NCBI GenBank assembly: GCA_021815405.1
Contig: JAKAGV010000017.1
Location: forward strand, 78,225 to 142,224
Source of the DNA: Bacteroidota bacterium
GTDB taxonomy: Bacteria > Bacteroidota > Ignavibacteria > Ignavibacteriales > Ignavibacteriaceae
Length of the DNA stretch: 64,000 bases
Direction: 5' to 3'
The position numbers were made by a program, and so were the translations under genes. Of this stretch, positions 35,939 to 44,936 are shown piece after piece. Below the pieces are notes generated by a model, which saw nothing but the letters and a program-made list of their open reading frames with translations, had not been told where the DNA came from and did no database searches. How positions within the stretch are numbered: position 1 is the stretch's first letter; the number at the start of each line of letters is the position of its first letter.

Positions 35939-36620
35939 TTAAAGCCTCCTTTTTCAATTTGAGTTTTTCAAAATATTTTTCAGCCTTTATAAAATCAATA
36001 TTGTCATCAATATCAAGACAGATTCCCTCATCTTCCACAAGACATATTTTTTGTCTATACTTTTTCAGGATATTTCTGAAAATAATTTCATGCTCATCCT
36101 CCAAAACTTTTTTAACTATCCCTGATTTAATTAAAACTGGATGACCTTTTTTTATCAACTCTCCAACGTTTCCATTTGAAGAATCCAATGCAACCGCAGG
36201 AAGAAATACCTCAATTTTTTCATCTAAAAATTGGAGAATCATACTGGAAAAGGTTTGTTCACTTACAAACGGCATATCTCCGGGAAGAATAAAAATGCCA
36301 TCTGCGGCTTCATCTACAAAGCTTAAGCCGCACTTCACAGATGAAAGCATTCCATTCAAATATTTCTTATTCTCAACAATAGAAATATTTTCTTTTTTAC
36401 CATTGAAAGAAGAGGAGTATTTCTCAATTAAATATTCTAATCCTGAAAAATTGAATCCACCGACGATAATAATTTTATCACAATGTTGTATCATCGAATT
36501 AATAGAATGTATGATAATCGGAACACCATCAATTTTTACTTCCGGTTTCCATTCATTCATTCGCATCGATAATCCGGCTGCAAGAATTATCCCTTCAAAT
36601 CTCTTTTTGATTTCTCTCAT
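35931..36620 (-). CDS. MocA-like molybdenum cofactor nucleotidyltransferase
   Basis: This is an NTP-transferase of 229 residues with GIILAAGLSMRMNEWKPEVKIDG near residue 10 (the nucleotide loop, basic residues present), VENKKYLNGMLSS near residue 81, and FILPGDMPFVSEQTF near residue 109 with the metal-binding Asp. MocA adds CMP to molybdopterin to make the MCD form used by some xanthine-dehydrogenase-type enzymes. Co-location with XdhC supports this role; a MobA-type guanylyltransferase would carry a different acceptor region. It overlaps the PLP gene by 8 nt and lies 13 nt after the second PLP gene. Confidence 0.83.
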   Translation of the reverse strand: MREIKKRFEGIILAAGLSMRMNEWKPEVKIDGVPIIIHSINSMIQHCDKIIIVGGFNFSGLEYLIEKYSSSFNGKKENISIVENKKYLNGMLSSVKCGLSFVDEAADGIFILPGDMPFVSEQTFSSMILQFLDEKIEVFLPAVALDSSNGNVGELIKKGHPVLIKSGIVKKVLEDEHEIIFRNILKKYRQKICLVEDEGICLDIDDNIDFIKAEKYFEKLKLKKEALSD

Positions 36621-36633
36621 TTATTCATGTACT

Positions 36634-37857
36634 TCACTTTAGTTTTAATTTCTTCATAATTAAATTCAAATCAGGTTCGAAGGAATTTGGGAATTTGATA
36701 CCTTTACATGCAGAATCAATATCCTTCAAGCCACTGCCCGTTAATAAAATTATGTAGCTTTTATCTTCCTGTAATTTTTCTTTCATCTTCAAGAAACCAG
36801 CAAAAGCTGCTGCTGAGGAAGGTTCGCAAAAGATTCCACTTTTCTTTGAAACATAATGCTGCGCAGCAAGAATTTCCTTGTCACTTACTAATAAAATTTC
36901 GCCATCTACTTTTTTAAGATTACGAACTGCAGAAAAGGCATTACAAGCTACATCAACACTTATTGAATCAGCAATTGTTTTTGCTTTTGAGCTAACATTA
37001 AATTTATTACTATAAAATGCGTTAAAAATATATGGACTTCCCTTTGCCTGCACCCCAATTATCTTAGGAATGAAATTTATCAGTCCCAGGTAAAGCATAT
37101 CCAAAAAGCCCTTGATTACGCCATCTAGAATAACTCCGTCTCCAACAGGAACGAAAACATAATCAATACTTCCACCATTTAACTGAGAAGATAATTCGAT
37201 TGCAACCGTCTTCTTCCCTTCTATCGTCATTGGATTAAATGCAGTATTCCGATTAAAAAATCCTGTTTCGCTGCTTAACTTTATCGAAAGTTCAAATGCT
37301 TTATCATAATTTCCTTTGATTGGAATTACTTCAGCACCGTACTGGAGGCACTGGACTATTTTTGCTTTCGGTGCTGACTCCGGCATTAAAACATAAACCT
37401 TTTGTTCTGCCGCAGCTGCAATTCCGGACATTGATGAAGCTGCATTACCGGTAGATGCAACTACAATTTCTTTTTTCTTATATTTCTTTGCAAATGCCGA
37501 GACCAAAAATGAAGCTCTATCTTTAAAAGAACCTGTTGGATTTGTTCCATCGAATTTTAAAAAGACTTTTTCAAATCCTAGATCCTTCTGAATATTTTTG
37601 GCTTCTATTAGAGGAGTGTTTCCGACTGGCAACTTAGGAAAATATTCTTTTTCCACCGGCAGGTAATCAAAAATGTCAAATTCATCATTTGTCTTTTTTG
37701 AATTCATTAAACCGGACGGCAATTGTACTTTCAATACTCCTTTGAACGGTTTACTTTCAATTCTTTCCCGGCTGCAAAACGGACATAGCATTAAGTCTTT
37801 GTCTATTTCAAAGACTCTGCCGCAGCATTCGCATTTATAAGTAAATTCCTTTTTCAT
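36634..37857 (-). CDS. threonine-synthase-like PLP protein with N-terminal zinc ribbon
   Basis: The 407-residue protein begins with a four-cysteine ribbon (CECCGRVF at residue 9; CPFCSRER at residue 26). The PLP domain has the Schiff-base Lys in NPTGSFKDRASF near residue 105, the substrate loop ASTGNAASSM near residue 133, and a phosphate-type loop VPVGDGVILDG near residue 232. Threonine synthases share this design, but the setting among purine-degradation genes makes an amino acid lyase or ammonia-lyase role more likely than threonine synthesis. It lies 5 nt after ygeW in the operon. It is the second of two unusual fold-type II PLP proteins here and may replace YgeX. Confidence 0.75.
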   Translation of the reverse strand: MKKEFTYKCECCGRVFEIDKDLMLCPFCSRERIESKPFKGVLKVQLPSGLMNSKKTNDEFDIFDYLPVEKEYFPKLPVGNTPLIEAKNIQKDLGFEKVFLKFDGTNPTGSFKDRASFLVSAFAKKYKKKEIVVASTGNAASSMSGIAAAAEQKVYVLMPESAPKAKIVQCLQYGAEVIPIKGNYDKAFELSIKLSSETGFFNRNTAFNPMTIEGKKTVAIELSSQLNGGSIDYVFVPVGDGVILDGVIKGFLDMLYLGLINFIPKIIGVQAKGSPYIFNAFYSNKFNVSSKAKTIADSISVDVACNAFSAVRNLKKVDGEILLVSDKEILAAQHYVSKKSGIFCEPSSAAAFAGFLKMKEKLQEDKSYIILLTGSGLKDIDSACKGIKFPNSFEPDLNLIMKKLKLK

Positions 37858-37862
37858 GATCT

Positions 37863-38873
37863 TTACATTGTCAATGACATTATCGCCTTTGCAGTATGCA
37901 GCCTGTTTTCAGCTTCATCATAAACAATAGAAATCTCAGGGTTATCTATAATTTCGTCAGTTACTTCATGCCCTCTGTCGGCGGGTAAAGCATGCATCAG
38001 TTTAACATTTTTATCTGCAAGATGGATACGCTTATTATCGCAAATCCAATTTTTATATTTTTCAAGATTGGATTTCATTTCGAGCTTGTACTCGTTTTCG
38101 TTCTTCAAATAATCATTCACATCATAATATCCAAAGCCTCCCCAATTTTTTGGAATAACGATTTGAGCTCCTTCAAATGCTTCATCCATATCATTTGTAA
38201 ATTTCAAACTGCCGCCTCCGGCACCTGCATTTTGATAAGCCTGATCAACAATATCTTTGCTAAGAGGAAATTCTTTAGGATGAGCCACTGTTACATCAAT
38301 TCCGTATCTAGGGAAAAGAAGAATTTGAGTTTGAGGGACCGAGAGCGGCTTTGAATGAGTATCTGCATAAGCCCATGAAATTGTAACCTTCAATCCATTT
38401 GTATTTTTGCCGAAGTATTCAAAAATAGTCATCAAATCCGCAATCCCCTGAAAAGGATGATAAACATCATCCTGCAATGACATAACAGGACGAGAAGAAT
38501 GCTTAGCCATTTCCTTCAGGTAATCTCGACCGATTCCATAAAAACAATTCCTGGAAGCAATACCATGTCCCATCCGCGAAAGAATGATTGCCGTATCTTT
38601 TGCAGATTCGCCGTGAGAAAGCTGCATTTTATCTGTAGTAAGGTCATGTGCATGCCCGCCAAGCTGAGTCATTCCAGCTTCCATTGAGTTGCGAGTGCGA
38701 GTTGACTGTTCAAAAAATATCATGAACAAAGTTTTATCGGAAAGATATCGTGTGGAAATTTCTTTTTTAAATTTATCTTTTAAATCGAAAGAAGTTTCGA
38801 ACACTATATCCAGTTCTTCCTTTGTCCAATCCTGGCAAGTAAGAAAATGTTTCCCTCTCAAATTTGAATTCAT
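37863..38873 (-). CDS. ygeW: knotted carbamoyltransferase YgeW
   Basis: This 336-residue protein is a transcarbamylase with the carbamoyl-phosphate motif FFEQSTRTRNSMEAGMTQLGG near residue 54. It also has SWAYADTHSKPLSVPQT near residue 186 (a knotted-loop region), KNWGGFGYYD near residue 243 and the C-terminal HALPADRGHEV near residue 295. The pattern of STRTR with the YADTHSKPLS substrate loop identifies the YgeW type instead of ornithine or aspartate carbamoyltransferase. YgeW is thought to act catabolically, producing or using carbamoyl phosphate from a ureido intermediate of purine breakdown. It lies 42 nt downstream of ygeY and just before the zinc-ribbon PLP gene. The natural substrate has not been settled in any organism I know of. 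Confidence 0.9.
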   Translation of the reverse strand: MNSNLRGKHFLTCQDWTKEELDIVFETSFDLKDKFKKEISTRYLSDKTLFMIFFEQSTRTRNSMEAGMTQLGGHAHDLTTDKMQLSHGESAKDTAIILSRMGHGIASRNCFYGIGRDYLKEMAKHSSRPVMSLQDDVYHPFQGIADLMTIFEYFGKNTNGLKVTISWAYADTHSKPLSVPQTQILLFPRYGIDVTVAHPKEFPLSKDIVDQAYQNAGAGGGSLKFTNDMDEAFEGAQIVIPKNWGGFGYYDVNDYLKNENEYKLEMKSNLEKYKNWICDNKRIHLADKNVKLMHALPADRGHEVTDEIIDNPEISIVYDEAENRLHTAKAIMSLTM

Positions 38874-38915
38874 TTGACCCTCTTATTTTTAGTAATTTAT
38901 TTTAATTTAAATAAC

Positions 38916-40100
38916 TTAAAAGATCGAACAATAATAAGCGTAAAATGCCGAAGCTTTTACAAGATGCTCAATTGGAACTTTTTCATTTGGTGCATGCGCA
39001 AAGACTTCATTGCCCGGACCAAAACCGATTATAGGAATTCCATATATACCATTTATTACAACTCCATTAGATGAGAAAGTCCATTTATCAATTACCGGTT
39101 TTTCACCAAATATTTTTGAAAAAGTTTCAACGCCGGTTTTAATTACAGGATTATTTTCCTCAATCTGCCATGTAGGAAAATATTTCTCCATACCATATTC
39201 TAATCCGGTATATGCTTTTGCCTTATAATTCAGAAGCTTAACTTCCGCGTTCATTCCTTGTACTATTTCTTCAATTTGTTTAATAGCAGATTCTTTATTC
39301 TCTCCATTTGTCAGTCTTCTATCAAGGTGAATTTTGCAATAATCCGCCACCGCACACAAAGAAGGACTAGATGAAACAATTTCCGAAATAGTTACAGTTC
39401 CTTTTCCAAGGAATGAATCGTCAGCAAGTCTGTCATTTAATTTTTCAATTTCAAGAGCAGCTTTCGAAGCCGCATAAATAGCATTCTTCCCGCGTTCAGG
39501 TGCCGAGCCATGTGCCGAGAGTCCCTGGAAGGAAACTTCAATTTCCATTCTTCCACGATGCCCGCGATAGATATTTAAATTTGTAGGTTCGGTAATAATA
39601 ACACAGTCGGGCTTAATTTTATCTTCTTCGATGATATATTTCCATGGCAGACCGTCACAGTCTTCTTCCATTACTGACCCGACAAAATAAATTGTAACAT
39701 CATTTTGAATGCCGATCTCCTTTAAGATCTTTCCCGCGGTTACAAATGATGCCGGACCTCCTGTCTGATCAGCACTGCCTCTACCATGAACGTAACCGTT
39801 TTTTATCGCTCCTCCAAAAGGATCGAAGTTCCAGTTCTTTTCATTGCCAGCATCAACAGTATCGATATGTCCGTCAATTGCGATTATTTTTTTGCCGCTC
39901 CCAATCCTCCCTATTACATTTCCCAAACCATCAATAAATACTTCATCAAATCCAGCATCAAGCATCATTTGCTTAAGCTCTTCAGCAGTTTCTTTTTCAT
40001 GACAGCTTAATGATTTATGTTTTATTAATTTTGATAAGTTGTTGGCTGTAAATTCCGAGTAATTTTCGGCAAGTGTAAGAATTTGTTCGGTTAAATTCAT
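38916..40100 (-). CDS. ygeY: YgeY-type M20 metallohydrolase
   Basis: This is a dizinc peptidase-family M20 hydrolase. The start at 40100 (MNLTEQILTLAEN, 394 residues) is chosen over a frame 20 codons longer because AAGAGGGTTCAA lies directly ahead as a ribosome-binding site. Metal-ligand motifs are AIDGHIDTVDAGNEKNW near residue 80, HGRGSADQTGGPAS near residue 108 and the catalytic region MEEDCDGLPW near residue 147. The SAHGSAPERGKNAIY dimerisation segment is near residue 195. In E. coli this family member is tied to YgeW and SsnA. It is the first gene of the minus-strand arm, divergent from ygfK with a 263-nt gap. It probably cleaves an amide in a ring-opened purine intermediate. Confidence 0.88.
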   Translation of the reverse strand: MNLTEQILTLAENYSEFTANNLSKLIKHKSLSCHEKETAEELKQMMLDAGFDEVFIDGLGNVIGRIGSGKKIIAIDGHIDTVDAGNEKNWNFDPFGGAIKNGYVHGRGSADQTGGPASFVTAGKILKEIGIQNDVTIYFVGSVMEEDCDGLPWKYIIEEDKIKPDCVIITEPTNLNIYRGHRGRMEIEVSFQGLSAHGSAPERGKNAIYAASKAALEIEKLNDRLADDSFLGKGTVTISEIVSSSPSLCAVADYCKIHLDRRLTNGENKESAIKQIEEIVQGMNAEVKLLNYKAKAYTGLEYGMEKYFPTWQIEENNPVIKTGVETFSKIFGEKPVIDKWTFSSNGVVINGIYGIPIIGFGPGNEVFAHAPNEKVPIEHLVKASAFYAYYCSIF

Positions 40101-40363
40101 TTGAACCCTCTTATGATATGTAATAATTGAATGTACAAAAGCAAGATTGAAAATGTTCAAACTTGTCCATAAACTTTTTCCCCTTAGATCTTTTCATAAA
40201 AACCCTTTACAATTTTTCTTACACTAAAATATAAAAAATAAAATTAAATAGTTAGTAAAAAATTTATTTTTTTATAAACTTGATATATATTTAGACTGTT
40301 ATAAAAGATAAGTTTTTTGAAAACATTAGTTTAATTTCTCTACCTAATGGAAATGGGGTACTT

Positions 40364-43300
40364 ATGGCAAAACGTTTTGTACCGGTCGAGTTCAATCATC
40401 TTTTGATGTGGATTTTTAATGAATACTTTTCACAAGGTTCAATATTCGGAATACCGTCTTCCAAATTTTATATCAAAAAAAATAAGAACGATATCCCAAT
40501 ATTTAATCAATCAATCGAAACGCCGATAGGTCCAGCGGCAGGTCCGCACACGCAGCTAGCTCAAAATATAATCTCTTCCTATTTAGTTGGCGGAAGATTT
40601 ATTGAATTGAAAACCGTCCAGGTCCTTGATTCAATTACTGTTTCTAAACCATGCATTGATGCTGAGGATGAATGCTACAATGTTGAATGGTCTCAGGAAT
40701 TAAATCTTGAACAATCATACGACGAATATCTAAAAGCCTGGTTGATAATCCATATCCTTGAACATGCATTAAATCTTTCATTGTCGCAAAATTCATTCAT
40801 TTTCAATATAAGCCTTGGATATGATTTTAAAGGAATTACCTCCGGTAAGATGGATGAGTTTATTAACTCCATGAAAGATTCTTCCGGAAATAAATTGTTC
40901 GAACAATATAAGGAATTAATTCAAAGTAAGAGCTTTTATAAAAAGTTTCTCTCAGCTGCTTTAAATAATAACATTCTTAATGAAGAAGAGATTAATCGAT
41001 TTCGAGAATCATTTTTAAATATCAATCATATTCCCCCCAATATTTCAGAATCAATTATTCTTTCGACTATGCACGGCTGTCCTCCAAACGAAATTGAAAA
41101 AATAGCTGAATATTTAATAAGAGTTAAGCAATTACATACTTTCATTAAATTAAATCCAACTCTTCTTGGAAAACGAAGAGTTGAAAATATTCTGTCTGAA
41201 ACCGGTTTCAATAATATAAAGTTGAAAGATGAAAGTTTTGAGAAGGATTTGAAATTCAGTGAAGCGGAAGATGTAATCAAAAGACTTCAAACATTTGCTG
41301 CTAATAATAAAAGAGAATTCGGAATAAAACTATCAAATACTCTTGGTGTGAAAAACAATAAGCTGAAATTACCGGATGCGGAAATGTATTTATCCGGAAG
41401 AGCTTTGTTCCCGCTTACAATAAATCTTGCTTATGATTTAGCAAGGTCATTCAACGGTAAGATTGGAATTTCTTTTTCCGGCGGCGCAAATGCTTCAAAC
41501 ATTAAAGACATTTTGTCAACTGGAATATTCCCTGTCACAATGGTTACTGATTTATTAAAACCAGGTGGTTACCTAAGGCTGTTTGAAACTGCTAAAGCTG
41601 TGGAAGATATTGTTGTTAATAATATCCATGGAAGCCATATTCAACTTAACCAGCTCCAGCATCTTTCCGAAAATTCACTTTCAGATTTAAATTATAACAA
41701 AGGGAAAAGAAAAACTAATGTAATAAAAATTTCCAAAAGACTTGGAAAGTTTGACTGCTATATTGCCCCATGCCAGGCAGCTTGTCCAATAGATCAGGAT
41801 GTTTCTGAATATATTAGATTGATTGAAGAAAAGAAATTCAAGGAAGCTTACGAGGTTATCGCTGCAAAAAATCCTTTGCCTAATATTACTTCTTACATTT
41901 GCGAGCATCATTGTACTACTAAATGTACGAGATGGGATTATGATTCTCCTTTAGCTATACGCGAGTTAAAAAAAGAGGCAGCCCTGAAAGGTTATAACCA
42001 GTTCATCAAAGGACTGAGAAATAATAATTCTATGCAAGAAGCAAAAATAAATGTTGCAGTAATTGGTGCCGGACCTGCAGGATTATCTGCTGCATATTTT
42101 CTTTCGCTTTCAGGATTTGATGTAACAATATTTGAAAAAAGCAGCAAAGCCGGCGGTACGGTCAGCCATATCATTCCTGAATTTAGAATACCTAAAGAAA
42201 TAATTACTAAAGATATAGAGTTTATTATTTCTTTAGGAGTAAAGATAAATTACAATGCTGATAGTCATTTTAATATCAATGAGATTAAACAAAAAGATTT
42301 TAAATATATTTTTATTGGAATAGGCGCACTTCAACCAACCCAATTAAAATTAGATAAAAGTAATGGAAAGATATTAACTTCTATCGAAATGCTTCGCTCA
42401 TTCAATAAAAAAGAAAAGTTAAATCTTGGAAAAACCGTTGCGGTTATTGGAGGCGGCAACTCAGCAATGGATAGTGCTCGCGCAGCATTACGAGTTGATA
42501 AAGTTGAAAAAGTATTCATTATATATCGTCGTACACAAGAATTTATGCCGGCAGACAAAGAAGAATTTGAGGCTGCAATTTCTGACGGAGTTATATTTAA
42601 GGAACTTCTTGTCCCGGTTTCATTTGAAAATAATATTCTTAAATGCCAAAAAATGAAATTGGGAAAGATTGACAGCGACGGCAGGAGAAAAACAGTTCCC
42701 GTTCAAAATGAATATGAAGACATATTAGTAGATACTGTTATTTCCGCAATTGGGGAACAGGTGGATTTCGAGCTGCTTTCAAAAAATGAACTGCTGAAAG
42801 ATTCTTTTGGAAAATTAATTGTGGATCCCATAACCTGCGAGACGAATATTGAAAATGTTTATATCGGCGGTGATGCATTTAGAGGACCATCTTCTGTTGT
42901 TCAAGCTATTGCCGATGGGAAGAAAGCAGCAGACGATATTCTTTATAAAGAAGGTCGAATACTTTTTGATAAAATTCATTCTGACAATTATTATAACGTC
43001 CCTAATCGTCTAAAAGATATCCAGGAAAGAAAAGGCAAAGTATATAGCATCAATTCCGGAAAATTTGTTGATGAAGCTTCAAGATGTTTAGGATGTAATT
43101 TAATCTGTAATAAATGTGTTGAAGTTTGTCCAAACAGAGCAAATGTAGCTTTGGAATCAAATAATATAGGGAACGGTTTTATTAATGCTTATCAGATTAT
43201 TCATCTTGATGGATTATGCAATGAATGCGGCAATTGCGAAACTTTTTGCCCTTACGATGACGCTCCGTATAAAACTAAACTGACGATATTCTGGTCGGAA

Positions 43301-43558
43301 AAGGATTTTCGCGACAGCATCAACAGCGGGTTTTATGTAAAAAGCAAAGTGAATGGGAATTCAGAGGTAGTTCAAATTCAGTACCGCATAAATAATGAGA
43401 TAGGAAAATATTTAAGCAGTGCAAATGGAATAATGCATACTATTAATCCCGCTAATTCTTCTGAAGAACTTGAGAGACTTTCAAATATTATTTCGAACAT
43501 TATCAAGAATTTTCCTTATCTCTTAAGTCCGTCGGAAAATAAAATATTTAAGGAATGA
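40364..43558 (+). CDS. ygfK: YgfK-type iron-sulfur flavoprotein
   Basis: This 1064-residue redox enzyme is annotated in relatives as a putative selenate reductase subunit. Residues 1-440 resemble a dihydroorotate-dehydrogenase-like barrel (ETPIGPAAGPHTQLAQN near residue 47; LSTMHGCPPNEIEK near residue 231). A 4Fe-4S domain follows near residue 464 (CYIAPCQAACPIDQDV; CEHHCTTKC). Then comes a GltD-like FAD/NADPH domain with VIGAGPAGLSAAYFL near residue 565 and VIGGGNSAMDSARAAL near residue 694. Two ferredoxin-type clusters occupy the C-terminus (CLGCNLICNKCVEVCP; CNECGNCETFCP). This design suits an NAD(P)H-linked reduction of an unsaturated purine intermediate. It is followed 1 nt later by ssnA. 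The physiological reaction is not established. Confidence 0.9.
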   Translation: MAKRFVPVEFNHLLMWIFNEYFSQGSIFGIPSSKFYIKKNKNDIPIFNQSIETPIGPAAGPHTQLAQNIISSYLVGGRFIELKTVQVLDSITVSKPCIDAEDECYNVEWSQELNLEQSYDEYLKAWLIIHILEHALNLSLSQNSFIFNISLGYDFKGITSGKMDEFINSMKDSSGNKLFEQYKELIQSKSFYKKFLSAALNNNILNEEEINRFRESFLNINHIPPNISESIILSTMHGCPPNEIEKIAEYLIRVKQLHTFIKLNPTLLGKRRVENILSETGFNNIKLKDESFEKDLKFSEAEDVIKRLQTFAANNKREFGIKLSNTLGVKNNKLKLPDAEMYLSGRALFPLTINLAYDLARSFNGKIGISFSGGANASNIKDILSTGIFPVTMVTDLLKPGGYLRLFETAKAVEDIVVNNIHGSHIQLNQLQHLSENSLSDLNYNKGKRKTNVIKISKRLGKFDCYIAPCQAACPIDQDVSEYIRLIEEKKFKEAYEVIAAKNPLPNITSYICEHHCTTKCTRWDYDSPLAIRELKKEAALKGYNQFIKGLRNNNSMQEAKINVAVIGAGPAGLSAAYFLSLSGFDVTIFEKSSKAGGTVSHIIPEFRIPKEIITKDIEFIISLGVKINYNADSHFNINEIKQKDFKYIFIGIGALQPTQLKLDKSNGKILTSIEMLRSFNKKEKLNLGKTVAVIGGGNSAMDSARAALRVDKVEKVFIIYRRTQEFMPADKEEFEAAISDGVIFKELLVPVSFENNILKCQKMKLGKIDSDGRRKTVPVQNEYEDILVDTVISAIGEQVDFELLSKNELLKDSFGKLIVDPITCETNIENVYIGGDAFRGPSSVVQAIADGKKAADDILYKEGRILFDKIHSDNYYNVPNRLKDIQERKGKVYSINSGKFVDEASRCLGCNLICNKCVEVCPNRANVALESNNIGNGFINAYQIIHLDGLCNECGNCETFCPYDDAPYKTKLTIFWSEKDFRDSINSGFYVKSKVNGNSEVVQIQYRINNEIGKYLSSANGIMHTINPANSSEELERLSNIISNIIKNFPYLLSPSENKIFKE

Positions 43559-43559
43559 A

Positions 43560-44882
43560 ATGCTGATTTTAAAAAATGCTAAAGTAATTAATTTCTATCC
43601 GTCCGATATGACTGAAAATATTGATGTTATAATTGATAAAAATATTATTTTGGACGTCGGTAAAAATATCTCTGTTAAATATAAAGCGGATAAAATAATT
43701 TACTTATCCGGCAAATATATTTCGCCAGGTCTTGTATGCGCTCATAATCATTTTTATTCCTCACTGGCAAGAGGAATTCTAGCACAAATAAAACCGGCAA
43801 ATAATTTTCTGGAAATTCTAAAGAACTTGTGGTGGAAACTTGATCAATCTATTGATGAAGAAATACTTTATTATAGCGGAATTATCGGCGCACTCGAAGC
43901 CATTAAAGCCGGCACTACTGCTGTCATCGACCACAACTCCTCTCCGGGCTTTATTGAAGGCTCACTTAATACTCTGAAAAAATGTTTTAACGAAACCGGT
44001 CTCCGTGGAATTTTATGTTACGAGATAACAGATAGGAACGGAGTAAAGAAGATTCAGGAAAGTCTAAAAGAATCAATAAAATTTATTTCAGAAATTAATG
44101 GAGAAAAAGAGAAAAGCAAATCAAACCTAGTTGAAGCTGCTGTAGGCGCTCATGCACAGTTTACTTTAAGCGATAAAACTCTTTCTTCGATTTCAGAATT
44201 AGTAAGTCAAAGTAAAAGAGGGATTCACATACATGTTTGCGAAGACAAATCTGATTTTGAATATGCTAAAAATAATTTTAAAATGACTCCAATTGAAAGG
44301 CTTGAACGTTTTAATCTTTTAAATGATAAATCCATACTTGCTCATGGAGTTTATTTAACAAAGAAAGATATCAAAATAATTAATGGAAATAATTCCTTCT
44401 TAGTTCATAATCCCCGCTCAAACATGAACAATGGAGTTGGCTATGTAAAATATCCTGGACTTGTTGACAACTCTGCTTTAGGCACTGATGGAATAGGTTC
44501 AAATATGCTTGAAGAAATTAAGTTTGCCCTTTTCAAAAACAACGATTCCAAGGACAAAATCCCAATCGAGAATTTTTTAAAATTCTTACAAAATGGAAAT
44601 ATAATCCTTGAACGCTATTTCAACAAGAAGTTTGGCAGAATAGCACCTGGTTATACTGCGGATATTGTTGCTTACGATTATTCCTCCCCCACTCCATTTG
44701 TTAAAGAGAATTTAGCCGGACATTTAACTTTCGGTTTTTCATCAAGAGATGTAGAATCAGTAATAATTAATGGAAGGCTGGTGTATGAGAATAGGCAATT
44801 CACTTTTGATACTTCAAAGATATATTTAGAAGCAAGTAAAGTTGCCCAAAGTTTATGGGCACGAATGAATAAGCTAAAATAA
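43560..44882 (+). CDS. ssnA: SsnA-type amidohydrolase
   Basis: This 440-residue amidohydrolase has metal ligands in AHNHFYSSLARG near residue 62, HIHVCEDKSDFEYA near residue 223 and LAHGVYL near residue 262. These are followed by VHNPRSNMNNGVGY near residue 281 and LGTDGIGSNM near residue 307 (catalytic Asp). SsnA is the standard partner of YgfK and YgeW in the purine/urate cluster. Unlike the 8-oxoguanine deaminase at the start of the cluster, it has HNHF instead of HHHF, so the two are separate subfamilies with distinct likely substrates. It begins 1 nt after ygfK and ends about 55 nt before the opposing membrane/NTPase gene. Confidence 0.88.
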   Translation: MLILKNAKVINFYPSDMTENIDVIIDKNIILDVGKNISVKYKADKIIYLSGKYISPGLVCAHNHFYSSLARGILAQIKPANNFLEILKNLWWKLDQSIDEEILYYSGIIGALEAIKAGTTAVIDHNSSPGFIEGSLNTLKKCFNETGLRGILCYEITDRNGVKKIQESLKESIKFISEINGEKEKSKSNLVEAAVGAHAQFTLSDKTLSSISELVSQSKRGIHIHVCEDKSDFEYAKNNFKMTPIERLERFNLLNDKSILAHGVYLTKKDIKIINGNNSFLVHNPRSNMNNGVGYVKYPGLVDNSALGTDGIGSNMLEEIKFALFKNNDSKDKIPIENFLKFLQNGNIILERYFNKKFGRIAPGYTADIVAYDYSSPTPFVKENLAGHLTFGFSSRDVESVIINGRLVYENRQFTFDTSKIYLEASKVAQSLWARMNKLK

Positions 44883-44936
44883 TTTCTTTTGCAAGATAAA
44901 AATATAAATTGAAGACATCTCTCTATCTTTCATTCA

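Noticed and set aside
40101..40363. Sigma-54 promoter between ygeY and ygfK
   Set aside because: Neither strand shows GG-N10-GC in the gap; no regulatory site could be supported.
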